A stretch of 64,000 nt of DNA, from positions 455,821,217-455,885,216 of the forward strand of contig OY856186.1 in NCBI GenBank assembly GCA_963693315.1, read 5' to 3'. Of this stretch, positions 1 through 13,169 are shown piece by piece (the stretch's first letter is position 1; each line of letters begins with the position of its first letter). This DNA is from Diogma glabrata. Lineage: Eukaryota > Arthropoda > Insecta > Diptera > Cylindrotomidae. The position numbers and the translations under genes were made by a program. Under the pieces are notes generated by a model. That model was not told the origin of the DNA. It did no database searches and saw only the letters and a list, made by a program, of their open reading frames with translations.

Positions 1-2307
1 AGTTATAGTAGATGTATTTGTAGTATCGGTTCCTCTGGGTTTTTGGAGTCGTCAGAGACCCTTTTTTTATACCCCGTCTCGTTTTAAAATTTATCGCGTG
101 TATTTCAGCATTCCGAATGAGTTGAGGTTAAAATTTACCCACAAACCCACAAACTGAGACTGGTCGGAATCAACACAAGGCATGCGCTTCCTCAAGGTGT
201 TGGGATTGATGCTGGTAACCCTGACCTCTAACAGCCACTCGTTTCAAAATTATTCTAAGATGACAATTTACTTTATTCACTCGAACAAAAACGTATGTGC
301 AAGTCCAGTTTATGCAAGTTGACAGCCTCCTTGAATGATTGTTATGCAAACTAATATGTGGAATATTATGCTAAATTGTACGTTATTGTATTATAATTAT
401 GCCCAATTGTACGGCATTTCACAAATGCTTTGGGTTCTTTAGTAGGATTTGCTTTAGAATTAAAAACTGTTGTGTGCGTTAAGGGCCTGTCGTGCATTAA
501 TGACGTAAGGAATACTAAACCTAGTTATGGATTATTGTAGAAATATTGATGCAATGTTATGAATAATGTTGTGAATAATGTTGTGAATTACTTCAAAATA
601 GGTCTCTCAACAATTAAAAAGTCATTTACAAAACAAGACAATTGATTTTGTGTGACCAACTGAAAACAATTTCATCACCCTCATTATCTTCCACGAAATA
701 TAATTATTTGTTCCTTTTTTAATTTAAATTTTTCTTAAATTTTATTGTCAAAAATTTAACGTTATAAAATTTAAAAAATTAAATTCATTTTAGTTGAATG
801 ACTAAAATACAACAGTTAACTTTATTTTCATGGAAAAGTGAAGAAAACAAGTTGATACTATTTTCTTTTTTCATGTTAATTTATAAATTTTTGTTTTAAG
901 AAAAATAAAAGAAATGAAATATAAATAAGCTTATATAAGCTGATGGAAAAAGGGAAAAGAAGCATAAAGTTTTCATACCACAATTAAGATTGATGTTGTG
1001 TCGTAATGAAAAGTCAAACTTTGAATAACTCCTCCTAAATGTGAATGAATTCTATATATATTAAAAATGTCGTTCACTTTCACAATCATACAAATCAATT
1101 CAATAAACTCCTCAACCTCGTAAAAATACTTTTACCATTCTACAACTAAGTAATAACGATTTTTATTTTCACTTTCGATTGAACAAAACAATAATTGAAA
1201 TAATATTGATAAACTATTTTCTATGTTTCTCGAATGAAAATTAAATAAAACAGTTGGCATGTTAAATTTTCTATTTAATTTCGATCGAATTTCCACCCTC
1301 ATTGAAGATTTGATCTTAATGTTACTTTTATTCGTTTCTTGCAAAATAAATGGATTACTGTTACAATAAAAAATACTTAGGGTACTTTGTGTAGACGTCA
1401 TCTTAAGTCTTAAGGTATTTTCTTATTTATGGTTTTGATTTTTTAGAATTATATTCAATCAAAGTTGATGCAGTAGAATATGCTTGAATGGAAATTTTTC
1501 CTCATTATTTTGATTTAATATTCTACTGTCAAGCTCATATCGCTCCTGTAAATAAAATCAAGCATTATGGTTAAAATGTCATTTATTAAATCGTTTTAAT
1601 GAAACATATAGTATGACAACATTATTTTCGATCAAAATTTTAGAGTTTTATCTGATTATTTTCGATAATATCCTATTACAAAATTTGCCTACAGCAAATT
1701 CTATTAAAAAAAATTATTTTCAAAAATATGATAACAATTCTTAGGAAATAAACGATAAAAGTTTTATAGTCAAAATGTTTCCCAATTAAATTAATTTTAA
1801 AAGCTATATATGAGAAGCATATTTTTGTTCGAGTAACATTCGATACCAATCAAATCAAAACATTATTTTCACTTTAAGCAACAATGAAAATTATTTTCCA
1901 CCCCAATTTTATATTTTGTGAATTATGCTTTTGTATCGCTTGTTTGTTTTTCGATTTTAAAATCATGGGTAGACCAAAATAATATGATAAATAAATCTTT
2001 AAATGATTTTGTTAACGTGACAGATTAAAAACTGAAAGTTTAAAAATATTTAAATATTATTCCAAACATTTCCTAGTTTCAAAATTCTAGAATATCAATA
2101 TCGTTAGAACATCTTTTTGTGGAAGTCTTCTGTTACTAATAGTACCGAAGGAAATTCAATTCTTCGGTAAATTTAAAAATTGCTGTCAGTGGTTATGTTT
2201 AAAGTAAGTATATTCGATTATTTCAGTTTTATTTTCGACATTATGATTATATTGTTAGAATCTGTAATACGATACGAGTATAGCCCGTAATTTTCCCAAT
2301 CAGTGGT
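1..2307. other. A+T-rich sequence without a recognised gene
   Basis: I see no coding signal. Short open frames here, including 89 codons on the minus strand at 1132-1401, are A+T-driven, have no recognisable domain and no repeat partner in the window. Confidence 0.5.
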
Positions 2308-2509
2308 GTGATGCGACCCTTGTTGAAAATCCAGTCAATAGTCCAGTCACGAACAGAGACACTTCGATTTGAGGCAGTATCAAAGTGCAACTTTCCTTGC
2401 TATATTATCAGTGCTTTGACTTGGTCGACATATTATTTCTCGAAGTACTCGAAGATCAAAAATGTTTACTTACAAAACATTAAATTGGGGAAAACGACTC
2501 TAAAATTCG

Positions 2510-3075
2510 ATGCGGTACGTCACCAGAAAGAGAAGTGTGGGCATAGTTAGCAGATGTGTGAGCAAGTCACCTCTTTGGATCATCACCTTCAACGTCAAGG
2601 ACAGCTGGACAACCTCTGCCATCAACATCAAAGGTAGTTGTACAATCAGCGTAATCTTTCCATTCGATGAAGACGAACCAGGTCAATCAAACTACCAACC
2701 AGGTCCATCGAACTACGCACCATGCGTTGCCACCTACACAGCTACTCCAAGAATGCTAGCTAGACCTTCAACGGCTAATAGATCCACCTGCCATCACAAC
2801 CACCTAGAAATGATCATCTGATATATCACAGGGGTAAGGAAATCGGCCATAGAGTACCTAATTCTCCACAGCAGTTGTACTGTTATAGATGTGGTAAGGC
2901 TGATGTTACTTTTCCAAAATGTTCCAACTGTCATCTGTCACTTAATTTAAGTTCCAGGACTGGAGTACATCAAATGGTTTCTGTACCCCCGAATCAGATA
3001 TCTTTAAGCCCACGAGTTCATACAAGAGATGCATCGACTGCCACCGAAAGCGACCCAACACCAACGAACCAGTAA
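2510..3075 (+). pseudogene. gag: gag remnant with zinc knuckle (relic A)
   Basis: The fragment reads in two main open pieces, 2510-2821 and 2875-3075. The second encodes a retroviral-type knuckle, CYRCGK followed by CSNC, with spacing C-X2-C-X9-C-X2-C, followed by a proline-, serine- and threonine-rich stretch. The Gag knuckle binds element RNA during packaging. Upstream Gag similarity is too degraded to place a start codon. The knuckle is notable because the better-preserved relative at 35011-37905 has no equivalent knuckle at this position. Confidence 0.65.
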
Positions 3076-3229
3076 ATATCAATCGGTAATTACACCCGAT
3101 AAACAAAATTTCACCTCCAAACCAAGATCGAGACGTCGAAAGAAAATTTTTTAAAAACGTCTTGAACGTGTTCGTAAATATTTCAAGACACGAAAACTTC
3201 TAAACAAAGCATGTGTCTCATCAATCATT

Positions 3230-4799
3230 AATGAAATAAATGGTCCTAGGCCACACCTTTATATGAACATTTTTAATAAAAAAGTTTATGAACTTCTGAT
3301 AGTGGAGCTTCCATCAGCATTTTGGGAAGAAATTCTCTAGAATTGATAAGGAACGCCGGCATTTCCTACTTCAAAATTTTTTCTTCCATCCGTACGGCAG
3401 ATTGAACCCTTAATCATATTGGGCAATATTTACGTTCCCACTTCTTTCAATGGCTTATCGAAAAATTTTCGCTTCCATATTGTTCCAACTCTACCTGGGC
3501 ATCGATTTCTGCAGGGAATTTGCTATCACACCTTTATTTTTTAGTGACCTGATGCCGAGTTATTTGGATAACACATTAACCCACGATCATAACCCTGACC
3601 AGGTATAGGAACTGAAGAATATCAAGTATTCTTTTCCTTCTTTTGAAGCATTGGGTCTTGGTAAGACTTCTTTAGAGTCATCGATGTTGGAGATAGTGCC
3701 CTGTGAAACAGAGACATTACCGCACGTTACCAGCGGTTCAACAAAATATCCATTCCGAACTTTACCAAACGCTACAATTAGGGATAATCGGAGAGAGCTC
3801 CAGTTCCTAGTGCTCGCCAGTGTTTCTGATTCAGAAATCTTCAGGAAAGAACCGTTTGTGCTTAGACTCACCAGGTGTCTTCCTTTTATCGATAGCTTGC
3901 TGGGTCAACTAAATAGCACAAGATACATAAGCAGCATTGATCTCAAAGGTCCATTCTGGTAAATTCCTTTGTCAGAAGCGTCTCGAGATAAAATAGCCTT
4001 CACAGTGCCTGGTCGGTCATTGTTCCAGTTTAAGTTTACGCCTTTTGGCTTGTGCAATGCTCACCAGACAAAGTGTCGGTTGATGCATAAAGTGATATAA
4101 CATCGGTATCATGATTGTGTCTTCGTCTATTTCGACGATCTAGTAGTAGTTTCCTCAACATTCGAGGAACACATGGAACTACTGTCTATAGTTTCTAATC
4201 TTTTAACAACTGCAGGATTAACCATTAATCTGCACAAAACTAAATTCCTGCTTAGAGAAGTGAAATATTTGGGCTTTCTGGTTGGCGAAGGTAGACAAAA
4301 GGACGGATCTCGATAAAGTACGAGCTGTCAAGAACTACCCAGTTCCTTCAACGGTCAAACAAGTTCGTCTGTTACTAGGTATGGCAGGGTGGCATCAACG
4401 ATTTAAACCTAATTATGAAAGCGTTGTCTCACCCATTACAGATCTTTTGAAAAAATGACCAAAAAATCTGGTTTGGACTGATGAATCTCAAGCCGCATTT
4501 AACCTTTTAGAACATCTATTGGCTGTAGCTCCTGTTTTAATCAATCCTGATTATGAGAAAGACATTTATATTAGATGTGGTGCAAGTAGAACAGAAGTAA
4601 AAAGGGTACTGTATCAGCTAGATGATGAACGCCAAGAGTGTCCGATAGCCTACATGTCTAAAAACTGAATAAAGCTCAACGGGTTTATTCAGCGTCTGAG
4701 CATGAGTCTCTTGCAGCAATCCTCAGCGTGAAGAAATTCAGGACCTACGTGGAGGGTCACAAATTCACTATTGTGGCTGGCCATTCAAGTCTGAAGTGG
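3230..4799 (+). pseudogene. pol: Protease, RT and RNase H remnant (relic A)
   Basis: Protease is recognisable near 3290-3350, where an aspartic-protease DSGAS box lies one frame away from the surrounding frame. RT follows: the open frame at 3651-3962 ends in YISSIDLK (the motif with the first catalytic Asp), then a stop. Near 4125-4150 a degraded catalytic box reads FDDLVVVS in place of YLDDLLVVS. RNase H runs to SSLKW at about 4798, where the solo LTR cuts in. There are at least four disruptions (stops at about 3960 and 4098, frameshifts near 4290 and 4665). No function is expected. Confidence 0.8.
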
Positions 4800-5351
4800 T
4801 GATGTGATCATTAACCTTTGAATTAATATTTCATATTTAGTTAATCTTTTCAAAATATTTGGAATTAGAATCAAAAAATGTACGAAAACAAATAAATTGC
4901 AGTCGTTTTTATTTTAAGTAAGCTAAAAGTAGAAAATATCATGAAATTGTTATTGCTTAAAATATTTACTTCGTTTTGAAATTAGAATCCAAAAATGCAT
5001 TAAAACAAATAAAATGCAGTCATGTTTATTTAAAAATCTGAAAGTAGCAAATATTGTTATTGCTTAAAAGAATTGAAATAAGAATCGAAAATTGTATTAA
5101 AACAAATAAAATGCAATCGTGTTTATTTAAAGTAATTTAGAAGTTATAAAATATTATGGAATTGTTGTTGTTTAAATGGAAATTGAAATTATAAACCAAA
5201 AATGTATAAAAGAAATAAAAATGAAAAGATGAATAAAGTTTTAAAAAGGCAGATTTTAACAGACCACGATCAGTAGAAGAAGTGTTTTATTTCTGTATTT
5301 CATCGTAGGTTTCCTCAGACCGCTAGCGGTCAGTATCTAAAGATCCTTACA
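4800..5351. repeat. Solo LTR inserted in relic A
   Basis: A 552-bp insertion interrupts the RNase H coding sequence. It begins TGATG and ends TTACA (TG...CA) and is flanked by GTGG on both sides (4796-4799 and 5352-5355), the 4-bp target duplication typical of Ty3/gypsy integration. Removing it joins the SSLKW and LMSHKD parts of RNase H. Internally it holds three to four diverged tandem units of about 100-117 bp, each with a core like aaaacaaataaa-tgcagtcg. A lone LTR of this type usually arises by recombination between two LTRs. Its parent element is not in the window. Confidence 0.8.
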
Positions 5352-6775
5352 GTGGCTTATGTCACATAAGGATTTGAGTGGCTGGTTAGCTAGATGGAAT
5401 TTAAAGCTTCAAAAAATGGATTTTTCTTTATGGAGAAAACGTAGTACCTGATGCTCTGCTTCGTCTGTACAACGACACGTCTGAGGAATTAGCTGAAGCG
5501 CTCGCTCATCTTGATGACATATCAAAACTCGACAATAACGGTTAATGCCTATTGGCACCATGAATACACGGATACGATAGTCAAAGTACAATTGTCTCCC
5601 AAAGATTCTTCCTTGGTAAAACAGTTGAAGCTGATGCAGGGTCTAACGATTTGCTGGTGTGGAAACTCTGGATATCAAAACCATTAACAACAAAATTAAT
5701 CAAAGAACATCACGACAACTGTAAAGCTGCTAATAGCGGGGTGAAGAAGACAGGAACTTCGAGGTTTATATTACTGGCTTGGCATATCGTCACAAGTTCA
5801 TGACTATGTCGTGTCTTGTGATGTCTGTAAACAATCAAAGGATGCAAACAAGTCATTGCGTCCACCAATACAATCTTGGTTTGTAACAGATCGACCAAGG
5901 TAGCGTATTTATATTGATCTTTTAGGTCCTTATCCCAGATCAAAATCCGGGAATACGGTTTTCTTGATTGTCCTTCCTTGATCATCTATCTAAATTTCGT
6001 GTTACTCAAACCACTCAAAAAATGCAACTGCACCTTCTGTGAATGCATTCTTGAGGAATGAAGTTTTTCTAGCATATGGTGTTCCAGAGTGTCTTCACAG
6101 TGACAATGGAAAACAATTTCTTTGCAATTCTCTCAAAAAACTGCTATCGGAATTCAATATCCAACATATTAAAACTGGAGTCCACAGTCCTCAAAGCAAC
6201 GCTTCTGAACGGGTAAATAGGCTGATATATTCATCCATCAGATCTTGTTTTAAAGGTTTACATAACACCTGGGCTTCTCATCTGGGAGAAATAGCGTATG
6301 CACTACGATCAGCAGTACATAGCACAACTCATCATTTGCCATATTACGTGTTGTTCGGTCAACATCCTTTATCAGATGGAAAGATTTATTCGACATCTTA
6401 TTGTCTGCACATACATTAAGGTAAGCCGTTAAACTCTGCTCAGTTTCGGTAAACCAATTGACCTGGATCTAGATCATACTGATCAATCAATAGCAATCAT
6501 CAGGTCTCGCATTAAACAATACATGGGCACAGCGTTTACGAAATCCCAACAACTTTAGGATTTACGAACGCAACCTCGTACATTCGAGCCACAGCAACGA
6601 GTATTAGTACGGCAACATCACTTAAGCGATGCTGCAAATAAATATTCGTCCAGGCTCGCTCCAAAATTTCTACCAGACATTATTGAAAGCAGAGTTGGTA
6701 ACCTGTTGTACAACTGCACAAACTTGGATGGTAAATAGATTGTAACTCACCATGCCAAGGATATAAAATTATAAT
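5352..6775 (+). pseudogene. pol: RNase H end and integrase remnant (relic A)
   Basis: The sequence continues the RNase H tail (LSGWLARW), then shifts frame into NVVPDAL. The integrase core is best preserved at 6039-6419, where HSDNGKQF carries the second catalytic Asp and NASERVNR the catalytic Glu. The C-terminal part ends in HHAKDI near 6765. The zinc-binding HHCC part (5700-5850) and first Asp region (about 5910-5950) carry stops and shifts. The segment aligns closely to the integrase at 33692-35053, which identifies the lineage. Confidence 0.8.
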
Positions 6776-9101
6776 CGTTTAGGATAGGTCTCTGTTTAAT
6801 TTATTTCATATTAATCCTTCTCTTTAATTTTTTTTCTATTTTTATATTAATTTATTGATTTATTTAATTTATATTTTCTTTTCTTTAAATTGATTTTTTT
6901 TTATTTTATTATTTTGCTATTTCTTATTTTTTTGTATTATTTATTATTTGTTTTATTATTTCGTTTTCTTAGTCTTGTTTTTGTTATCTTTAATTTATTA
7001 GTTCTCACCCTGGTTGATCTAAGAAGTCATCCATTATGCCTAACATATTAACGGTTATGGGTTAGATGTTTGCCGCTTAAAACTTTTTTGTCTGCTGTTG
7101 TCTCACATTGATTTGTATTAGTTGACCCGCCCCATTCACCATCAATTCTATACAAAAAATTTTACTATTTTTTGGAATAGTTTTCATCGCAAATAATAGT
7201 AATGTTTTCTCTCATGTGGCTGAAATTGAATTTTGGTAGTTGAGGGCACTGACCAGTAAGAGTGTTAGTTAGTTTTTTATTAGTTTTAGTTTTTTTGGGG
7301 GGATACTGATTTTGCGTAGGAAGGAGATATTGACTCACATCTGTCATCAGTTCCACATAGAATTACTGGACAAGGCTCTCAAGTATGAGACTTCGGTTGA
7401 TGGTCATGGAAGTCAGCATTTATATTACTTTATTGTAATAAAGCAATATAAATACAACTTACTTTATTTAATTTTTTGTTGTTCTTCCGCTTGTAATTAT
7501 CGCTTGACTCATTTGTGCATACTTACCAACTTTATGCTGCAGCTTTGTGGAATTGCAACTGTGGAATTTTTTTCTGCGAGACATGACAAGTCAAACAATA
7601 GTTGCTGGTCAACAAACCTTTCGTTTCTACGGTCAAGGATATGGACGCAGCTGACATTTAACAACGTCAATAAATTTTTTTTTATATACAACATCAATTC
7701 TTTTATCAGTGTCTTTCATCATCATACAATTAACTGAACATGTGGTTATCTTGATAGAGGCATTCATCTCATCAATTCGTAGTCTTTCACGCTATTACAA
7801 TGATGGTTCGCTTAGTTGACTTACAGATAGTGTTACCAATTTATGTTTTTTTATTTCTATTGTTAACGCTATCATCATTCAACTAAGTTCTGTTATGCAC
7901 CAGAATTTGACATGTTCATATTCATTTGGCAATAAGGTAAAAGAATCAACCATTCAAATGAAACTTATTAAGTAATAAATGCACTAATTCAATTCCTTTC
8001 TATACCTTTTATTTCATCACATACTATCCATACGATGACATCATTGTTTTCTTTTGATCCCAATTGAAATAAATACGAATATCTAATACGGTTATCCTGT
8101 TCTTCTTTTCCGTTATATTAATAACGAGATAATGTTTAATATCAAATAAGAGTTTATAGATACTAATCGAAAATTTGGAGACTTTTTTTTACTTTCTCGT
8201 TTAATTAAAATATTATATAATTTCTTAGAATCGGGATAAAAGTAAATTAATGTTGGAATCACATCTACTTTTGTTAGCAGGACAAGACAGGAGGTGTTGG
8301 ACCTAACGGTAGGCAGTATAAGACAGTTTATAAAGAAGTGAGTATTGGAATAGGAGAGTTTATAAAGAACTGGAGAGTTTCAAATGAACCATCCTTGTCA
8401 GATCAAATAACTGTTTAGTTAAGCTATAGGAAAAAAGAATTACTTCGGTTCGGCATCCTAGAAACAAAAACGGGATTTATTTTAGGAGAATCACAAAGAA
8501 GGTGTACAGCTAGTTAGAGGGACAGTTAAACATTATACCGCAACTCCTCAAAATACAAAACTAATTATCACAAAATAATTTCTTTACTGATAATACTGAA
8601 AAAAGGAATTTTAAACAGTTTTTCAATGAGCAATATTGCAAATAATCCACAAATAAAATGATTTGGCAATTTCCCAAAATAAAATATAATATTTGAATAA
8701 ATAAAAAAAGGACAATAGTTGAGAAATAACATAATTTCAACACATACTACTTAGAATTTGTAATTTACTAAACTTGAATTTTGAATTGACTTTGGATGAC
8801 ACGCTATTCACTACGCCAAAGAAGCGATGGGATTTTGAAGTTTAAATTTCATCATTATTTACCTAATTAAGTTAGAACTTTCTATTCCGTTTCAATTTTT
8901 AAATCTAGAGTATTTCTTAGTCTGAATTTTACTCTACGATCACATTTTATTCTCAAAGGATTCGAATCATGGCACTGATGTAGTAGGTCCGAATTTCATC
9001 AGATTTTTTTCCTGTTCACCATAAATGGGCAAATTAAAAATCCTAACCCAGTTTATTGTACATATACACAAATATTGTATTTTTTATATATACAGAATGT
9101 A
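6776..9101. other. Non-coding, T-rich then mixed A+T-rich sequence
   Basis: After the integrase end comes a T-rich tract (about 6790-7000) that may be the 3' tail of relic A. A poly-T/poly-G run lies at about 7288-7303. The open frame at 7312-7737 has no recognisable domain and I do not regard it as a gene. Confidence 0.4.
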
Positions 9102-9613
9102 ATGTAGACTGGAGCATGATAACGTAGAGCGGTAAAGTTCCCAATTCGTTCCGTGTCTGTTTTCTCATAAGTCATCATTTTGATTAACATACGTAGCTCG
9201 TAATAGTTTCTTATCCATCCACAATCTATAGTCATATTTTCATATAGTTTCCGTACGTAAATTTGTTCTTAGCATAAAGTAATTAACAATAGTATTTCTT
9301 TTACAATCCCCTATTATTGACTCATATTGCGTTTTTCACCCGCATTACTTTACCATACTGCTGAAATTTGAATTCTCTATACACTAACCGTACTTGATCA
9401 ACGAAGTTTTCAAACCTCAAGACAGCTGTGCATATTTGTCCAATCAACGCTCTAGACAAAATTATTATCCTACAATTCGTTATGCATTCGATTTCCTATA
9501 TGGGTGTTTTTATTAAATTATCTTTCCGTTATGGATCTGAATTTCACTGTAATAATGTTTTAAGTTGTTATTTCGTAATACATGGGCATCATAAAATCGA
9601 TTAAACTTGCGTT
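9102..9613 (+). repeat. Dispersed ~512-bp repeat, copy 1
   Basis: It matches 60880-61394 along its whole length in the same orientation, with scattered substitutions and small indels. Both copies start at atgtagactgg and run through cataaaatcgattaaact. It has no coding capacity that I recognise. This copy is uninterrupted and serves as the empty-site reference for the LTR element that enters copy 2 after 61394. Confidence 0.85.
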
Positions 9614-9682
9614 TAATCCATTCTAATTCATTGATGTTTCTTACAAGTGTGTTGGAAACCATTTATTTCGTTAAATTATTTT

Positions 9683-9737
9683 TTATGTATTACAAAATCA
9701 CAAACAGTTGTTATGTATTACAAAATCACAAACAGTT
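9683..9737 (+). repeat. 28-bp tandem duplication
   Basis: The unit ttatgtattacaaaatcaca plus acagtt is present twice in a row, at 9683-9710 and 9711-9737, nearly identical. It is a local duplication with no larger array. Confidence 0.8.
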
Positions 9738-10719
9738 TTGTTTTAACGAAAAAAGGTCCTAACATTTATTTACATAATGTAAATTAATTTCCTTGCATCA
9801 GAAACACTTATTCGAATTTTTCGATACTAACGATTTGCTATATAAGGAATGACTATACAATTTTTCAACCTCTTAGTCTATTACATTTTTATTCGTGTGT
9901 TTGACGTCTTTTAGTCGAGATTGTGATATTGGTGGATTGGATTATCTCAGTAGTGACTGTCAAAGTCAGACATTTTTCTGTTTGTAAAAAGTTTACCGAA
10001 AAAGTTAAGTTTTGATGAAAAAAACCAATAAAACCGAAACTGAGGCTCTTCCCGCCTGTCAAGAACTAAACCAAAACCATCTTGGATTGTGTGCTGGCAG
10101 ATGCTGAAATCCAGGGATAAATTCCTTTCCGATTCCGATAAAATACTTTTCTATATTTCTCATGGCGTCTTTGAGCGCAAATCTAATTGATTTGCAACAA
10201 TTAAATTAATCAAACAAAATAGAAAAAGAACTGTAGATTCATTTGTCTGTGTTAGTGTTAAAATTCATGCATAGTAATTGTGATTTATCGATATGCATTT
10301 TTTTTAGTGCAAATTCGGATGGTTATATTAACCAAGATTAAATTAGATATTGTCTAATCCTATTGATAAAAAAAAAACCAAAAATATGAAATTCATCTGT
10401 TGTGTTCGTCTGTGTCAATAGCCTAATTAATGCAGCGTAATTTATTCTTAAATAACCAATTAGTTTAGTGCAGTTTTATTCATTGATGTAAATTTACATA
10501 GTTATTATCTGAAGTACAACCCGGTCAATGACTTTTGTCGATACTGTAGTAGTAAAATGTATGTCCGTTAATTTATTGCTAAGTTTTCATTTTAGTGTAA
10601 TTACATATCTATTATATAATTTAAAAGCTAACTTAGGTAATGAATAAAACTAGAAAAGAAATACAACAAAAAAATAAAATACAAAATATACATCAATTAT
10701 ATAATTTATGAGTACTCGC
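9738..10719. other. A+T-rich sequence without a recognised gene
   Basis: No coding signal or clear repeat structure. Only short poly-A and poly-T runs and loosely similar segments around 10220-10500 were noticed. Confidence 0.4.
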
Positions 10720-11530
10720 TTTATTTGGTGGTGTACCCATTTGTGGACTCACTGCGTCACATATTTATATCAACATTTACATCGTGATTTTTTTTCAACT
10801 TGCCAATCATCACTGAGTTATTGCGACACAACATTGGTATCAAAGTTTTGGCTGTTGCTACCGTGTATTTTGCATATTGTCCAGCGCAACATTTGTATCA
10901 AATTTTCACTAGTAATACCGTTTTTCAACGCAACATTTTTACAAACCTTTTGCTGTTACCATCGTGTTTCAATGCAATATTTATACAAAATTTGTGTTAT
11001 TTTTTTGCAACCATTGCCTGATTGATTTCAACGTAGCATATATACAAAACTGTGGATATTACGATCGTATTACTTATTTCAACGCACCATTTGCATCAAA
11101 GTTTTGCGGTTACTACTGCATATTATTGCAACTCAACATTTATGTCAAACTTTTGCTGTTGCTATCGTATGTTATGGTATGTTTTAACGCAACATTTATA
11201 TAACATCTTTGCTGTTACCACTCATTTCAACGCAACCTTTGTGTCAAAGGTTTGCTATTGCTGCCGTACATTATACATATTTAAGCGCATCATTTGTATC
11301 AAGTTTTTGGCTATTACTACTGGATCTTATACATCTTTCAACGCAACATCGATATCTAAGTTTTGCTATTACTACTGGATATTATACATATTTCAACGCA
11401 ACATCGATATCTAATTTTTGCTATTGCTACTGGATAATATACATATTTCAACACAACATTGAGATCTAATTTTCGCTGTTACTATTGGATTTCAAGCGTA
11501 TCACAACACAGCATTGGCTTAACATTTTTG
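10720..11530 (+). repeat. Degenerate ~55-bp minisatellite
   Basis: The block is made of diverged tandem units built around tttcaacgcaacatttgtat, then a tttgctattactactgg-like half. The last units (from about 11336, 11391 and 11446) repeat at 55 bp; earlier ones vary. Because units lack stops in some frames, overlapping open frames of 73-120 codons appear on the + strand. Their repetitive W-, C- and Y-rich translations are a by-product, not evidence of genes. Confidence 0.75.
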
Positions 11531-13169
11531 GGACTATTGCTGCCGCATTCCATCCGCATTCCATCTGGGAATGATTGTGTGGGTTGGACGCGCTGATCGT
11601 AGGTCTTTCGCAAACGGGGTCGCCAGAGTCTCCATTTTCCTTTTGTATTTTTTTTTCATTTCTGTGACTTTTTGTAAATTGCGTACATTTCTGCATTTGT
11701 ATTGAAGCAGCAGGTATTACTCCATCAAATCCACGAGGACTGGGCTTTAGTCGTTAAGGCGTAAAATCACTCAGGGTACGCATCCTGCTATGCCATCCTC
11801 ATTGGTTCGCCAATGAGAAAGCTCTTCATTACAAGAAAGAAATATTAAACTATAATCTAAAACGAAACACATGAAACAACTTAATTGTTGTCAAATTTTA
11901 TCTAATTTACTTATAAAACCATCTTCACACCGGTGTTATGCAAAAATTATATCATAATTTCTGGTTAACATTTTTCGACGTAAATCAAACATTTACTTAA
12001 ATATAAAACATAAAATTTTCAAAAACATATAACTATGTATCACCAAAACAGTGTTCAATTTATTAAATTGAACATTTCAAAATAATATGTCATTTTCATA
12101 ACAACTTTTTACATATATGAATAAAATTAAAACAAAAATTTCATTAGTTTATGACCTAACTCTTATAAATTTGATTGAGCTACATAGTTTCTAATTAAAA
12201 TTTAATGTTAATTATTATCGTTGTAATAAAATCAAAACAAGAAAATACACAAGAGAATCTTTTTGTTTTATTCGGATAATTAACTTTTGTTTAATTTTTC
12301 GTGCTTTTTATGTCAACCGTTTTCCTTTCGAATAACACATTTTTTTTTATTTTTTGGAAAGCAGAGCAATTTATCAATGAAATAGAAAATTGTTGGAATC
12401 CAATTTGAATTTATCTTAACGCAGAATTGATTTTTCTGAAAAATAACAAATGAAAAGTTAGAATGAAATAATACAGTTTTCTTAGAAGAACTTTTGAAGC
12501 AAGATTTGTGACACTTTCCAAAAGTTACAATTCAGGGTAAATCTAACCTTTTCAAAAATTAAGATTTTCCCTTCAGAAAAAGGTTTTTGAACATTCCAAC
12601 TAACTGTCTTGAACATGTCCTTTTGCCTGAATAATTTGATTACACTTTATTTTTCAAATAGGCTTATGAGTTTTTCTCAACCGCTTGAATTGATATATTT
12701 ACAACACAACAATAACTTTTAAACTAAACCTAAAATTATATAAAAGTTTGAATAAAAAAATGCAGCTGAATTTATAAGAAACAAACAACAAATAGGAGAA
12801 TCTTTTGCAACAAATTTATATGTATTGAATAAATAATACGAGTACAATGTTGATACTATTTTTTGTTGGTTCTGTTTTTCTTTGGTTTATGGAAAACGTT
12901 TGGGAGTGACAGTATTATAAAAAAACATTATGATAAATGTAGTTCTTAAGTATAAAAAAAAATTATGTTTAGTTGGTTGTTAAAAGCAATGGTAGAAAAA
13001 ATGGACGGGTTAGAATGATTTTAATATAAACTGACACTTCTGTACTTTTAGTATTATGACAAATTTGACAAAACACATCCGCAATGTTTTTGAACAATTA
13101 TTTAAAATGGGAATAGCTGTTTAACATTTTTTTCTAAGCTGGAATTGTCATACAACAAAGATTGTTTTT
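11531..13169. other. Non-coding A+T-rich sequence
   Basis: A slightly more G+C-rich patch at 11530-11830 includes a tRNA A-box-like stretch (gggctttagtcgttaaggcg), but there is no convincing B box, so I do not call a SINE. The rest is A+T-rich with no gene seen. Confidence 0.35.

Larger units (their letters stand above)
2308..6775 (+). mobile_element. Decayed Ty3/gypsy retrotransposon (relic A)
   Basis: This is an old, heavily mutated gypsy element. Gag zinc knuckle, protease, RT, RNase H and integrase appear in the canonical order along the + strand, broken by many stops and frameshifts. It belongs to the same lineage as the complete element at 32138-41055: shared segments include RKLxxKACVSSI before the protease, HMELL after the RT catalytic box, LSGxLAR at the RNase H end and HHAKDI at the integrase C-terminus. 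A 552-bp solo LTR interrupts it at 4800-5351. I could not find its own LTRs, so the outer limits are approximate. It is clearly older than the 32-41 kb copy, whose frames are nearly intact. Confidence 0.85.

Noticed and set aside
1132..1401. 89-codon minus-strand ORF
   Set aside because: Isolated in A+T-rich DNA with no motif. Length is compatible with chance.
7312..7737. 141-codon + strand ORF
   Set aside because: No recognisable domain, low-complexity Phe/Tyr/Cys-rich translation, no repeat partner, and an overlapping opposite-strand frame.
10708..11469. Overlapping + strand ORFs of 73-120 codons
   Set aside because: They are frames of the minisatellite units, with repetitive translations and mutual overlap.
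11700..11830. tRNA or SINE head near gggctttagtcgttaagg
   Set aside because: There is an A-box-like stretch but no proper B box at the right distance and no cloverleaf.
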